Part shown: piece by piece, positions 1-8,700 of the stretch
Numbering within the stretch: the stretch's first letter is position 1
Layout of the letters: each line of letters begins with the position of its first letter
From: Microcaldota archaeon
GTDB taxonomy: Archaea; Micrarchaeota; Micrarchaeia; Norongarragalinales; WALN01
Direction: 5' to 3'
Assembly (NCBI GenBank): GCA_015522865.1
Contig: WALN01000018.1
Span: 1-15,311, forward strand
DNA: 15,311 nt
The notes under the pieces: generated by a model
Database searches by the model: none
Told to the model about the DNA's origin: nothing
What the model saw: the letters and a program-made list of their open reading frames with translations, nothing else
Program-made: the position numbers and the translations under genes

Positions 1-1763
1 CAGAAAATAGTATACCCTTTAATTTTTTTTATTTTCTTTAGCAGTTCTTTTTCCTCCTCTGAGAGAGCAAAATTGTATTTGGATAGAAGGAGCTGAGTTT
101 GTTCGCGGCTTATATCGGAATACAATCGCTCGTCTTCAAAAACCTGCTTACCGAAAGTAATTCCAGATATGCTTATAGCCGCTTCGCCGCCCTTCTTGAC
201 TTCTGCTACGCTCTCCCCATTTATTTGTATGTCTTTCACGACGCCTATTGAAATGCCCTCTTCGTTCATTAAAGAAATGCCTTTTCTAAGCAAACCGCAC
301 ACAACCCTCACACCAAAAATGCAGGGGTTGTTTTTCCTGAAACAAGTGTTGGGAATAACTTCTATTTCAACTGGAAATGTCAAATTAGACAGCATTTTCT
401 GCTTCTCAAGCTCTTTTTTCTTCTTCGCCCACTCTTCATAGTCCTCGAAAAGCTTGTAAATCACAGAGCTTTCTATTATTTTCACCTTATTTTTCTTAGC
501 TTCCTCTTTAATAGTTTCTGCAACAGGGGGTACATTAAAAGCAAAAATAACCGCCAAAAAAGGGTCTTTTTCTTCCACAGACGCTGCCTCTGCTACATCC
601 TGCTTACTAACCGCACCTACAAAGGCTTTTCTTACGGGGATATGGGCTGAAGAGCTCATCTTTAACACGGCCTCGAGGCTGCCAATAGTGTCGCCCTTAA
701 TTATAATACCGGTTTGCTCGCTGTTAAACATCACTTTAGCTATATCTTTTTCTACTTCATCATAAAATTGCTTTTCATCATTGCCAACAACCAGCAATGG
801 AGAACCTGGAAGAGCTTCTTCTGCATTTTCACACGCAATTTTAATAGCTGCAGCCGCGGTTACTTTTTCCACTTCTTTGAATTTCTTTTTTTTATCCATC
901 ATCTCCTGCAATGGAAGTGGCCTGAACAATATCTTGACTCTTGAAAATTTGGGGCCGTCCAAAGTCGCAAAAACAATTTTGTCTCCCTGTTTAATTGTAC
1001 CGTCATACAAAATAGCGTCGATAGTTTTTCCTATGCCTTTCTCTTCTCTCATCTCCAAAACAACGCTCCTTCCGGTGGCGCTTTTGTGAAGCTCAAGGTT
1101 TTGCTCTAGAAACCTCTGCGCAAGGCCTGCCATTATGGTCAGCAGCTCCGCTATCCCCTCTCCTGTTTTGGCACTAACCGGCACTATATTAATCTGTTTT
1201 TGCGGATCGCTAATTCTATCAAAACGCTCGGCTGAAAATCCATAAGCGTATAAATCCGCAACCATTTTGTAAATTTTTTGGTCTAATTCTTCTTCAACCT
1301 TATTGCTCTGAGATTTAATAGACTCCAAAAAAGAATTTGTATTTTGCGGATTCCAACCTTGAAGCAGATCTATTTTGTTGGCCGCAACAACAAAGGGCGT
1401 TTTGTACTCTTTTAATATTTGTATAGCTTCCCTCGTCTGGGCCTGGATGCCCTGCGTTATGTCTATTACTAATACTGCAATGTCTGCAATGCTCCCGCCT
1501 CTTCTTCTGAGGTTGGTAAATGCTTCATGCCCCGGCGTATCGACAAAGAGCAGCCCGGGGATAACTAACTTAATGTGAAATTTTGAGAGAAGTGGAGCGC
1601 ATATTTTTTTAATAATTGGTGAAGGAATCTCAGACGCACCAATATGTTGGGTGATTTTTCCAGATTCGCGTGAAGCTATAGAGCTGCTTCTTATTTTATC
1701 AAGTAACGATGTTTTGCCATGGTCTACATGACCCAGCATAGTGCAGAGAACTTGGCGCAGCAT
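1..1763 (-). CDS. infB: Archaeal translation initiation factor aIF5B (IF-2 homologue), stop codon just off the left edge
   Basis: This GTPase promotes ribosomal subunit joining and initiator tRNA placement. The frame, read by hand from ATG at 1763, gives 587 codons. The G1 P-loop GHVDHGKTS is at residues 11-19, the G2 segment GKITQHIGA at about 35-43, the G3 DTPGHE at 75-80, and the G4 NKID at 129-132. A G5 SAKTGEG segment lies near residue 200. The C-terminal part keeps the family's GKQVFEDERLYSDISREQ segment, and the last visible residues KIKGYTIF lie where the family normally ends. The final two bases are TG, so one more base (A) would close the gene. No intein interrupts the G domain, although some archaeal homologues have one. 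The ribosome site GAGTGATT ends about 3 bases before ATG and contains the TGA stop of the preceding membrane-protein gene, which suggests translational coupling. Identity is certain from the motifs; only the stop is unseen. Confidence 0.97.
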   Translation of the reverse strand, partial: MLRQVLCTMLGHVDHGKTSLLDKIRSSSIASRESGKITQHIGASEIPSPIIKKICAPLLSKFHIKLVIPGLLFVDTPGHEAFTNLRRRGGSIADIAVLVIDITQGIQAQTREAIQILKEYKTPFVVAANKIDLLQGWNPQNTNSFLESIKSQSNKVEEELDQKIYKMVADLYAYGFSAERFDRISDPQKQINIVPVSAKTGEGIAELLTIMAGLAQRFLEQNLELHKSATGRSVVLEMREEKGIGKTIDAILYDGTIKQGDKIVFATLDGPKFSRVKILFRPLPLQEMMDKKKKFKEVEKVTAAAAIKIACENAEEALPGSPLLVVGNDEKQFYDEVEKDIAKVMFNSEQTGIIIKGDTIGSLEAVLKMSSSAHIPVRKAFVGAVSKQDVAEAASVEEKDPFLAVIFAFNVPPVAETIKEEAKKNKVKIIESSVIYKLFEDYEEWAKKKKELEKQKMLSNLTFPVEIEVIPNTCFRKNNPCIFGVRVVCGLLRKGISLMNEEGISIGVVKDIQINGESVAEVKKGGEAAISISGITFGKQVFEDERLYSDISREQTQLLLSKYNFALSEEEKELLKKIKKIKGYTIF

Positions 1764-1772
1764 AATAATCAC

Positions 1773-2081
1773 TCATATATTCTTCAACCAGGAAAATTGT
1801 TTAGTAGTTAAATAAAGAGCAAAAATACCGATAAATAGAAATAAAATAAAGAAAAAGTTGCAAGTAGAATTTATTAAATCGGCGGATAAATTAAAAATGC
1901 CAGCGGGATAGAGCAGTGTCAGGGGATAGGAGAAAGAATAAAAAATAAAACCAAGAAGGACTAATATCAGTGGCAAATTGAAACTTGTCCCTCTTATTTT
2001 TGTGGAGATTAGATAGAGCAGAAAAAAGATAGCAGCATTAAGCAGTATTATAATCACATCTACAAACAGCACAGCATCCAT
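1773..2081 (-). CDS. Small three-helix membrane protein of unknown function
   Basis: I do not recognise a family. The 102-residue product is very hydrophobic, with likely membrane helices at about residues 5-25, 35-58 and 73-94, a short basic loop after the first helix (STKIRG) and a Lys-containing tail ending WLKNI. I chose ATG at 2081 over the in-frame TTG at 2093 because GGTG at 2088-2091 then lies 6 bases before the start as a normal ribosome site. Its TGA stop lies inside the Shine-Dalgarno-like GAGTGATT of infB, and only 9 bases separate the two genes, so the two are probably translated together. The 50-base gap to dut holds a TATA-like element. A spurious frame is possible because low-complexity AT-rich DNA can give hydrophobic frames. 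The well-placed ribosome site and tight spacing to infB argue for a real gene. Confidence 0.7.
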   Translation of the reverse strand: MDAVLFVDVIIILLNAAIFFLLYLISTKIRGTSFNLPLILVLLGFIFYSFSYPLTLLYPAGIFNLSADLINSTCNFFFILFLFIGIFALYLTTKQFSWLKNI

Positions 2082-2087
2082 CCAACA

Positions 2088-2124
2088 CACCAATAAAAAA
2101 ATTACGAGCTGTTTTTATTTAAAG
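2088..2124 (-). promoter_or_regulatory. Candidate promoter and ribosome site for the membrane protein-infB pair
   Basis: Reading the minus strand after the dut stop, CTTTAAATAA at about 2115-2124 resembles an archaeal TATA box. A start of transcription about 25 bases further on would fall near 2090-2095, just before GGTG (2091-2088) and ATG at 2081. A run of seven T at about 2094-2100 could alternatively help end the ndk-dut transcript. No BRE element was clear. This is inference from spacing only. Confidence 0.4.
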
Positions 2125-2131
2125 ATATTGA

Positions 2132-2650
2132 CTATTTTTGTGGGATTGTGTTAAGTCCTTCTGCTTGGTGTATGCCCTGGTAGAGCTTGGAGGATGAGCC
2201 GGTCAGCTTAAAAAATATTATCTGCACAATCCTCGCGTTTTTCTTCAAATCAATGCCGAAAGGGTTGTGGACAAGAAGAACAGACGCGCTCCTGCCAGTA
2301 TAGCCCGGATCCCAAAATCCGGTTATTATAGAAACTCCGCTTCTTCCAACAGAGCTTCTTACAATAGAAATTGCCGCGAGGTCTGATGGCATATTTATAA
2401 TCTCATTGAATGTAATTCTATACGCTCCCGGGGGCAGATGAACTTCACCTTCAAAATGTATTTCTTCAACGTCGGATATTTTCCTTGATGAGTTATCGAA
2501 GTCTACCTTGCCTGCGCCTTCAAATTTGTAAATTTTATCAAACGTAAGGTCAAAAGAAGCGCCCTGCAGCTGACGCCCAAGGTCAATAAAATTTTCAATA
2601 AGCTTCTCCTTCTTTATTCTTTTAAGAATTTCCTCTTTTTCTAAAATCAT
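2132..2650 (-). CDS. dut: dUTP diphosphatase of the trimeric dUTPase/dCTP deaminase superfamily
   Basis: The product (172 residues) should hydrolyse dUTP to dUMP and pyrophosphate, keeping uracil out of DNA and supplying dUMP for dTMP synthesis. Superfamily motifs visible are LQGASFDL (29-36), RSSVGRSG (98-105) and GFWDPGYTGR (111-120), followed by a C-terminal YQG segment (158-160) like that of archaeal dUTPases. In dCTP deaminases a catalytic Glu follows the DPG.G motif in the next strand. In my hand alignment that position is Leu126, so deaminase activity is unlikely and plain dUTPase is favoured. The ATG at 2650 follows the ndk stop by 15 bases, with a weak GTGGC ribosome site overlapping that gap, so it is probably cotranscribed with ndk. 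The pairing of two nucleotide-pool enzymes (ndk makes dTTP from dTDP) is coherent. Confidence 0.85.
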   Translation of the reverse strand: MILEKEEILKRIKKEKLIENFIDLGRQLQGASFDLTFDKIYKFEGAGKVDFDNSSRKISDVEEIHFEGEVHLPPGAYRITFNEIINMPSDLAAISIVRSSVGRSGVSIITGFWDPGYTGRSASVLLVHNPFGIDLKKNARIVQIIFFKLTGSSSKLYQGIHQAEGLNTIPQK

Positions 2651-2665
2651 AATGCCACTACACAG

Positions 2666-3133
2666 CTACCCATTAATTTCATCTTTGCTATAAACAAGAT
2701 GCTCGTTTGACAGCGGGTAGTTAAATATTTCTTCTTTTTTGAAAAATCTTTTAATTTCTTCTTCTGCCTTTTCTTTAGAATCAGAAGCATGGACTAAATT
2801 GGACTGAACACTCATACTAAAGTCCCCTCTAATAGTACCGGGGACGGCTTCGCGTCCATTGGTTGGGCCACAAAGTTTTCTTACCACCTCGACTGCATCT
2901 ACTCCCTCCACCACCATTGCAACTACTGGGGAGGAGCTCATAAATTTTTTAAGGCGTGGGAAAAACGCTTTGTTTTTGTGGTGCGCATAATGTATATCTA
3001 ATATTTTGTCATTAAGCATTATCATTTTAAGCCCAACTATTTTCAGGCCCTTTTTTTCTATTCTGCCGATTATTTCTCCAAGCAGCCTCCTATTTACTGC
3101 ATCTGGCTTTAACATGACAAATGTTCTTTCCAT
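2666..3133 (-). CDS. ndk: Nucleoside diphosphate kinase
   Basis: Cytoplasmic enzyme that moves the gamma phosphate of ATP onto NDPs and dNDPs through a phosphohistidine intermediate. The 155-residue product has the normal family length and motifs: the N-terminal RTFVMLKPDAV with its Lys9, the GPTNGREAVPGTIRGDF segment at about 89-105, and the active-site segment NLVHASDS, which places the phosphorylated histidine at His115. The Ser and Glu-rich stretch after it is also typical. The gene is followed closely by dut and, two genes on, by infB. ndk next to infB is a known archaeal arrangement, often with rpl24e and rps28e, which are absent here. The stretch before ATG (3133) has no strong Shine-Dalgarno site, so its message could be leaderless or translated by readthrough from the upstream surface gene. 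Confidence 0.97.
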   Translation of the reverse strand: MERTFVMLKPDAVNRRLLGEIIGRIEKKGLKIVGLKMIMLNDKILDIHYAHHKNKAFFPRLKKFMSSSPVVAMVVEGVDAVEVVRKLCGPTNGREAVPGTIRGDFSMSVQSNLVHASDSKEKAEEEIKRFFKKEEIFNYPLSNEHLVYSKDEING

Positions 3134-3151
3134 AAAGTATTAAGACACGTT

Positions 3152-3162
3152 AAAAATAAAAA
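3152..3162 (-). terminator. Candidate T-rich transcription terminator after surface protein C
   Basis: On the minus strand the stop codon of the upstream surface gene is followed directly by TTTTTATTTTT. Archaeal transcription commonly ends at such T tracts without a stem-loop. The same bases are AT-rich enough to act as a weak TATA element for a nearly leaderless ndk message. The gap to ndk is only 29 bases, so readthrough is also possible. Confidence 0.35.
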
Positions 3163-5754
3163 TTATCTGCCCTCAACTGCCCTTTTTATCTTCAAAACTC
3201 TTGCTTTGCGTTCGCTATCCTCTCTTTTAAGGTAGTAGGAGTAGGCAAAAAAAGCTAATATAAGCGCAAATAAAATAATGCCGCCGCCAACCGCAACAAA
3301 AAATCCAGAAAATGGAGAATAAGCGCGAATATTAAGCGGAATAGAATAAGTTATTCCATTTCTGCTAAGGAAAAGTGAAGAGTTAATTACTCTATTGGCA
3401 GGGAGAGAGGCAGAAAAGGAAAAAGATCTGGTTCCTCCGGATTTTATAAATTGCGTTTTTGCATGCAGATGAGTATCTCCAAATCTGAGTAGAGATATCT
3501 TAGAGTCGGGCCCCAGATTTTTTACAGAAAGAAAGATATTTGCAGATGTGGTGTTTGTCACATCCACTTTTTCAACCTTAACTTCAACTGTTGGTTCAAT
3601 GGTTTCTATTTTTGCATTTGCTTTTTTCTCTCCTTCTGCTGCGCTTAGCACCACATTAGCAGTTGTATGAATATCTTCGCGCGGCAACAGCATAATTGAA
3701 ACCTGCCTGGTGGCGAATGGAGAAAGAGAAAATGGCGCCTGCTCCACCTTTATATTTCTTGGAAAAACAAACATCGCATCTTGAATTTTTCTCGCCCCTT
3801 TATTGTGCACTGAAATCAAAAACTGCTTATAAATTCCCTTTTCTAATATCAGATTTTCCAAGCCCGCAACATCTATAGACAGCTGAGAATTATTAAGCTC
3901 AGGAGAAACCACATCAACATATAAATTTTTTGAAGTGGAGTAATCTGCAGTTTTTGCAGTAAATACTAAAGAGTAGCGCTTTTGCGGGGTGCCAAATGGA
4001 GGAGCCACATAAACGTAAGCGTCTTTTGAACTGTTTGCATCAATCTCCGTGTCTGATGGTGTTAGGTGCGCCCACTCTGGGCCGGTTATGGAGAAAAATA
4101 CTCTCTCACTGTTCAGTCCGTGATTAGTTATGTGTAATTTGAAAATTTTTCCCGTGCACTGAGCAGTAGCTTTAGTATCTCCATCAACACTTATTGATAA
4201 ACCAGAGCATTGAGAATGCCCAAGCACTTCAAGTACAGATTGTTTTGAATAGTTGCCTACAAAGAGGCGATAGTTGTAATCCCCAGGAGAGGCGTCGCAC
4301 CCAAGCTTAAAGGCAACTTTTAGCTCTTTAGTTTGCTGCGGATTGAGCGAAATGGTATGGGGAAGAGATAAATAGTATTCGCCGGAGTAGGAAAGGGGGT
4401 AAACAATTTTTTTGTTTCCGCGATTTGAAATTTTTATAGGTATCTCAATACTCTCGCATGGGCACATGCTAATTTTTTCAGGTATAGAAATAATGGGCGA
4501 GTAGCAATCTGAGATATTTAAAGTGAATTCCCTGCTAAAACTATTAACATAGGAGGAGGCAACAACTCTGATTTTATAATTACCTGGAGAAAGAGGCGGA
4601 GCGCGTATATAGAATGGCACATTCTCTCCGTTTTTAGCGTACAGATATGTTCTTGATAAAGTTCCTCTAATTCCGTTGAAATTCAGCTCATAATAATCAT
4701 CTTTTCCCCTGTTTAAAAAATTAAAATGCAGGACAATAGGATCTCCTGCGCAAAAACTGAACTGCTCAGAAGAAAAAATAGAGGCGGAATATAAATTCTC
4801 TACTCTAACATCAATTGTCTTTCTGTACTTTGCTCCGTCTTCTTTAGAAACTGCCTCGAATACACAATGAAATATTTTGTTGTTATCATAAAATGATGGC
4901 GAGAGAATCAGCAGGATAGTTTTTTTCTGCGCGGGTATTATTGAAATTTCATTTCTGGAGAGTTTCGCAAACGAGCAATTTGAAACAGAAAGAGAAAAAG
5001 CGTCTGAATTTTTTCCTGTATTGGTCAGATATATTGGCTCTGAACTTTTGCCCCCTGCTTGCGCAACAATATACGGCTGAGAATTTATAGACAAGCCGCC
5101 ACACTTCTCAATACGAACATAGGAGGAAGCAGAAGCATTCGTTGTGGAATATTCTGTATATATAGTAAAGGGAATTGTCTGTGCTGGTGCTTTAATATTA
5201 GTGGATATATATAGAGAAAATTGTTTTTCTTCACCTGGTGCCAAATCAAAAAAGTTCTTTGGCAGAAGATAAATATTGGCGGGTAAATCTGTTTTTAAAA
5301 TACCCTTCTCGGGAAAATCGCCGCTATTTTTTAGAGTGATTTTATAGCGCGTTGATGCGCCGGCGCAAATTTTTTGTGGAGAAGAGATATGCATCTCAAG
5401 GGCGGCGCAATTTTTTATCTCAACACTTTTTTGCACTTCTATTAATCTGCTGCTATGCTGAGCGCTCGCAATTATAGAAAAGGAGGCGGTTTGAGAATGG
5501 GCGTTACAAGAGGGGGTGACAAAAGCATAAACAGAGACAGCGGAGGCGGGCGGAACTTCAACTGTAGACGGAACAGAAACAGATAGCTCTTTGTTGGGGT
5601 TATAAACACTTAACGAAAATTCTTCTGAAAAAGTATTCGCATTGGTCAAAGAAAAATGGAAAGAAGTGCTTTCGCATGGACAAACAGAAAGAGAATTGAG
5701 ATTAAGAAAAAATGAAAATAAGAAAAAAATAAATATAAAAAATTTAGTTCTCAC
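3163..5754 (-). CDS. Surface protein C: type I membrane protein with about eight Ig-like domains
   Basis: The 863-residue product has a signal peptide (hydrophobic 5-20), about eight Ig-like domains of roughly 100 residues, one membrane helix at about 815-838, and a strongly basic cytoplasmic tail. Recurrent pieces such as FSLTN, ITLKNSG, FNFLNRG, IKISNRG and LAPGEEKQFSL are typical of the NEW3/CARDB-like beta-sandwich group. Domains 1 and 5 share CPCES at their starts (Cys25/27 and 431/433), a mid cysteine (83, 486) and an end cysteine (116, 516). Domains 2 and 4 have only a start and end pair (130/218, 335/417). Cys533 seems unpaired. No enzyme motif is seen, so a structural or adhesive surface role is inferred. 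The start is GTG at 5754, preceded by GAGGGGGAT. The start lies inside the last codons of gene B (11-base overlap), so the two should be cotranscribed and translationally coupled. Exact partner and function are unknown. Confidence 0.88.
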   Translation of the reverse strand: MRTKFFIFIFFLFSFFLNLNSLSVCPCESTSFHFSLTNANTFSEEFSLSVYNPNKELSVSVPSTVEVPPASAVSVYAFVTPSCNAHSQTASFSIIASAQHSSRLIEVQKSVEIKNCAALEMHISSPQKICAGASTRYKITLKNSGDFPEKGILKTDLPANIYLLPKNFFDLAPGEEKQFSLYISTNIKAPAQTIPFTIYTEYSTTNASASSYVRIEKCGGLSINSQPYIVAQAGGKSSEPIYLTNTGKNSDAFSLSVSNCSFAKLSRNEISIIPAQKKTILLILSPSFYDNNKIFHCVFEAVSKEDGAKYRKTIDVRVENLYSASIFSSEQFSFCAGDPIVLHFNFLNRGKDDYYELNFNGIRGTLSRTYLYAKNGENVPFYIRAPPLSPGNYKIRVVASSYVNSFSREFTLNISDCYSPIISIPEKISMCPCESIEIPIKISNRGNKKIVYPLSYSGEYYLSLPHTISLNPQQTKELKVAFKLGCDASPGDYNYRLFVGNYSKQSVLEVLGHSQCSGLSISVDGDTKATAQCTGKIFKLHITNHGLNSERVFFSITGPEWAHLTPSDTEIDANSSKDAYVYVAPPFGTPQKRYSLVFTAKTADYSTSKNLYVDVVSPELNNSQLSIDVAGLENLILEKGIYKQFLISVHNKGARKIQDAMFVFPRNIKVEQAPFSLSPFATRQVSIMLLPREDIHTTANVVLSAAEGEKKANAKIETIEPTVEVKVEKVDVTNTTSANIFLSVKNLGPDSKISLLRFGDTHLHAKTQFIKSGGTRSFSFSASLPANRVINSSLFLSRNGITYSIPLNIRAYSPFSGFFVAVGGGIILFALILAFFAYSYYLKREDSERKARVLKIKRAVEGR

Positions 5755-8700
5755 TTGAATCCCCCTCAGCTAATTCTCCTTCTGAAGGGGCGATGCCTGC
5801 ATTTTTTTTCTGCAAGTACAAAAGTACACCGCCAATAACTACTAAGATAATTACTACTGTCAATAATGCAGTCTCTAAACTGAGAGAACCAAGCGCAAAA
5901 AGTCCACTACTGCCTGAGAGTTCTTTCGCTTTTTTCAAGTCAACTGAAAATGGAGTTGAAGTTACTGCTCCTTCTGCATTTTCTATCTGGAACACCCCAG
6001 AATATGCTTTTTCATTATAATCTTTTGCTTTTAGCTTTATAGTAAATTCCTGGGAGCTGTCTGGATAGAGTATGGAATATGTTGGGTCAATGGAATATTC
6101 CCATCCATCTGGTAGCCCCTTCACCTCTGGCTTAATAGTCTGAGTTTTCTTTCCGTTGTTTGTGACAACAAAAACCAATTTACTCTCTGACGCACTTTTG
6201 TATTCCGGCGCTGCTCCAAGAACACTGATTGCTGCATTCCCTCCTTGTATTATTGACAACGTTGCTTCTTTTTCTGTATAAGAATTGGGGCCTATTGCCT
6301 TTAAAGTAAAAGTATAATTGCCGGATAGCGCATTGGTTGCCTTTAATTTTAGCTGAAGCACTTTTTCTGAAAATGGCGATATATCCTCAGATGGAGAATA
6401 GGAGACAGAAACACCCGAAGGCAGATTGGATGCATCAAGCTGTACTGAAGATGCTGTTGAAGAGCCTGTGTTTTTTACAGTAGCTGAAACTAATGTTTCT
6501 CCATTTATCGGTAGCGCGGCTACATTATAACCATCTATTTCCGTCTGTACTGAAGAAGGTGGAGTTGATTGAGCTCCTAATACTGAAACAACTAATGTGT
6601 AGGTTCCCACAATTCTTCTGTTGCCGTTAACAAAGTGATAGAGCTTGACCTTTACATTGTAAACTCCGCTATCAGTGCTGTAGGCGGGGTTCACATATAT
6701 CTCGATGTCTTTTTCTTCGCCTGGTGCAAGAGAGAAAGAATTGTCTGAAAGCGAAATTGTCGAAAATGGCAGAGAAGTGCTTACTTCGTAAGTTTCATCA
6801 CTATTCCCGTTGTTTTGAACTTTGAGAATTGCTGTTTCAGAATCCATTTTATTCAATGCGAGAGAAGTGGGGGATAGCTGTGCGTATGTCTGGCTTTCTC
6901 CTTCAACATCGAAGCACAGTCCCTGCTGATAAACTACTGAAGCGCCCTTTCTTACTGTTAGAACTACCTGGTGCTCTCCAGCGGTCATGCGTGAGCTATC
7001 GAAGTAAAGATATACTGAGCGCTGTGTCCCCTGTATGAAATTTAACAATGCATGCTGACTCAGCGATACACCTAAATCATCGTCTGTTGAAAGCATGTAG
7101 TCCCCGCCAATAGCATCATTTGTGAAAGTAATTTTGTAATATTTTGTTGACTTGCTTATTTTGGGGCATCCTGAAAAGTCAGAATAGAAATCGTAATTGC
7201 TATTTGGAACTGTGACATAAATATTTGCCGAAAAGTCGTTGATTGGAGAATCTAAATTGATGTTAAACTCGTGAGTTCCAGACGCGCCGCTTGGGACATT
7301 CACATACAACTTAACTGTCCTTGTTTCGTATGGGTTAATATTAAACTGAGACATCTCAAAATGTACTGGGAAGTCGCCGTCAGCTGAAAGCGTCACCTGA
7401 CCCGAGGAATCTCCTCTGTTTCTTACTATAACTTTAAATAACGCTCTGGAGTTTGGAACAACTCTCTGTTCAGATGGTGTAACTTCTAGCGAGAGCCCGC
7501 CCTTTACACACATCGGAAGTTCTGTATTTTGGGTGCAGCCTGAAGAATCGGTTCCGCTTACAACTGCTAAGCTTGCTCCAACATAGTCTGCTGGTGGGTG
7601 GGCGGTAACAGTGATAACTTGTTCTTCATAAGGAAGTAAAGTTATAGTATCTGGTCCCTCCACGCTGAACGCAGAAGAGTAATCTAAGAATATAGTGTTT
7701 GTGTCATTCACATTGTTCTTCACTTTTATCTGATATGTAAGTGCAGCTGCTTCACAATTTGGATATTTAACAATTTCCATTGAAAACGAGTTGCAAGTGT
7801 ATTGGACTGGCTCAAGTAGGATGTTTAAAGAATTTGTCTGGCCTGCGGTAATTGTCACCTGCTTTGTCTGCGTTTCATAACCATTTTTGGAAACAACAAC
7901 AGAATAACTTCCCTCTGCCAGAGTTATTGAAACTGTTCCGCCTTCATCTGTATAATAGTCCTCTCCGCCTACTGATATTTTTGCTTCGGAAATTTCTTTA
8001 TTAGTTTGGGAATTCCTTGCGGTTACAACCAAAGTTCCAGTTGAAGGTGATGGGGCTTTCTGAGTTAGAAATGCGGGGGCACATTCTAGCATTGAGCCAT
8101 TGTTGTCAACTTCTGCGGTTATTTTGTAGTATTGTGGGTAGGACAAAGAAGCTGAATAATAACAACTTGTGCTGCAACTACCATTCTCTTCTCCGGAGCA
8201 TAGCATTGTCTGCGAATTTCCATTTCCGCAATTCACAAATGCATTTCTATAACTCTGCGTATCAAAATTTGTAAATTCTACTGTTGCAAAAGTACTGCCG
8301 GCTCCGTATATCTCAGATGGTGAAACTGTAATTGTGCATGAGGGTGTTGGATTTACAACTTCATCCAAATACAAATAGACTTCTTGCGTATCGCCCGGGT
8401 TGACTGTAATAACGTTGCTTTCCTTAGTATAATAGTTATCAGCAGATGCGCGTATGATATATTGGCCACTGACCACCTCGGTCTTAAACACACCACTTGA
8501 GTCGGTATAGCCTGTTTGAACTATTTGAGAAGAAGTTGCGTTTAATATCTCGACTGATGCGTTTTCTATTGGAGCAAAGGTTGAACTGTCCTCAACATTA
8601 ACTGTTATTGTTCCGTTTTGAATTGAGGCGGCGAGATAAAAGTAAAGTATAGAAGTTTGGCCAGAGGATATTGAAACTGTCTTTGTCTGAGTTTCATAGC

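Noticed and set aside
169..1578. Plus-strand frames across the infB region
   Set aside because: They are shadows of the minus-strand aIF5B frame, whose GTPase motifs are unambiguous.
2079..2093. TTG at 2093 as start of the small membrane protein
   Set aside because: ATG at 2081 has a GGTG ribosome site 6 bases before it; using TTG would put that site inside the coding sequence.
2132..2650. dCTP deaminase instead of dUTPase
   Set aside because: The strand after the DPG.G motif has Leu126 where deaminases carry the catalytic Glu, and the C-terminal YQG segment is that of archaeal dUTPases.
5670..5754. Lipoprotein signal in protein C at Cys25
   Set aside because: The residues before Cys25 are LSV; a lipobox needs a small residue such as Gly or Ala just before Cys. 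The cysteine is better explained by the CPCES domain motif that recurs at Cys431.
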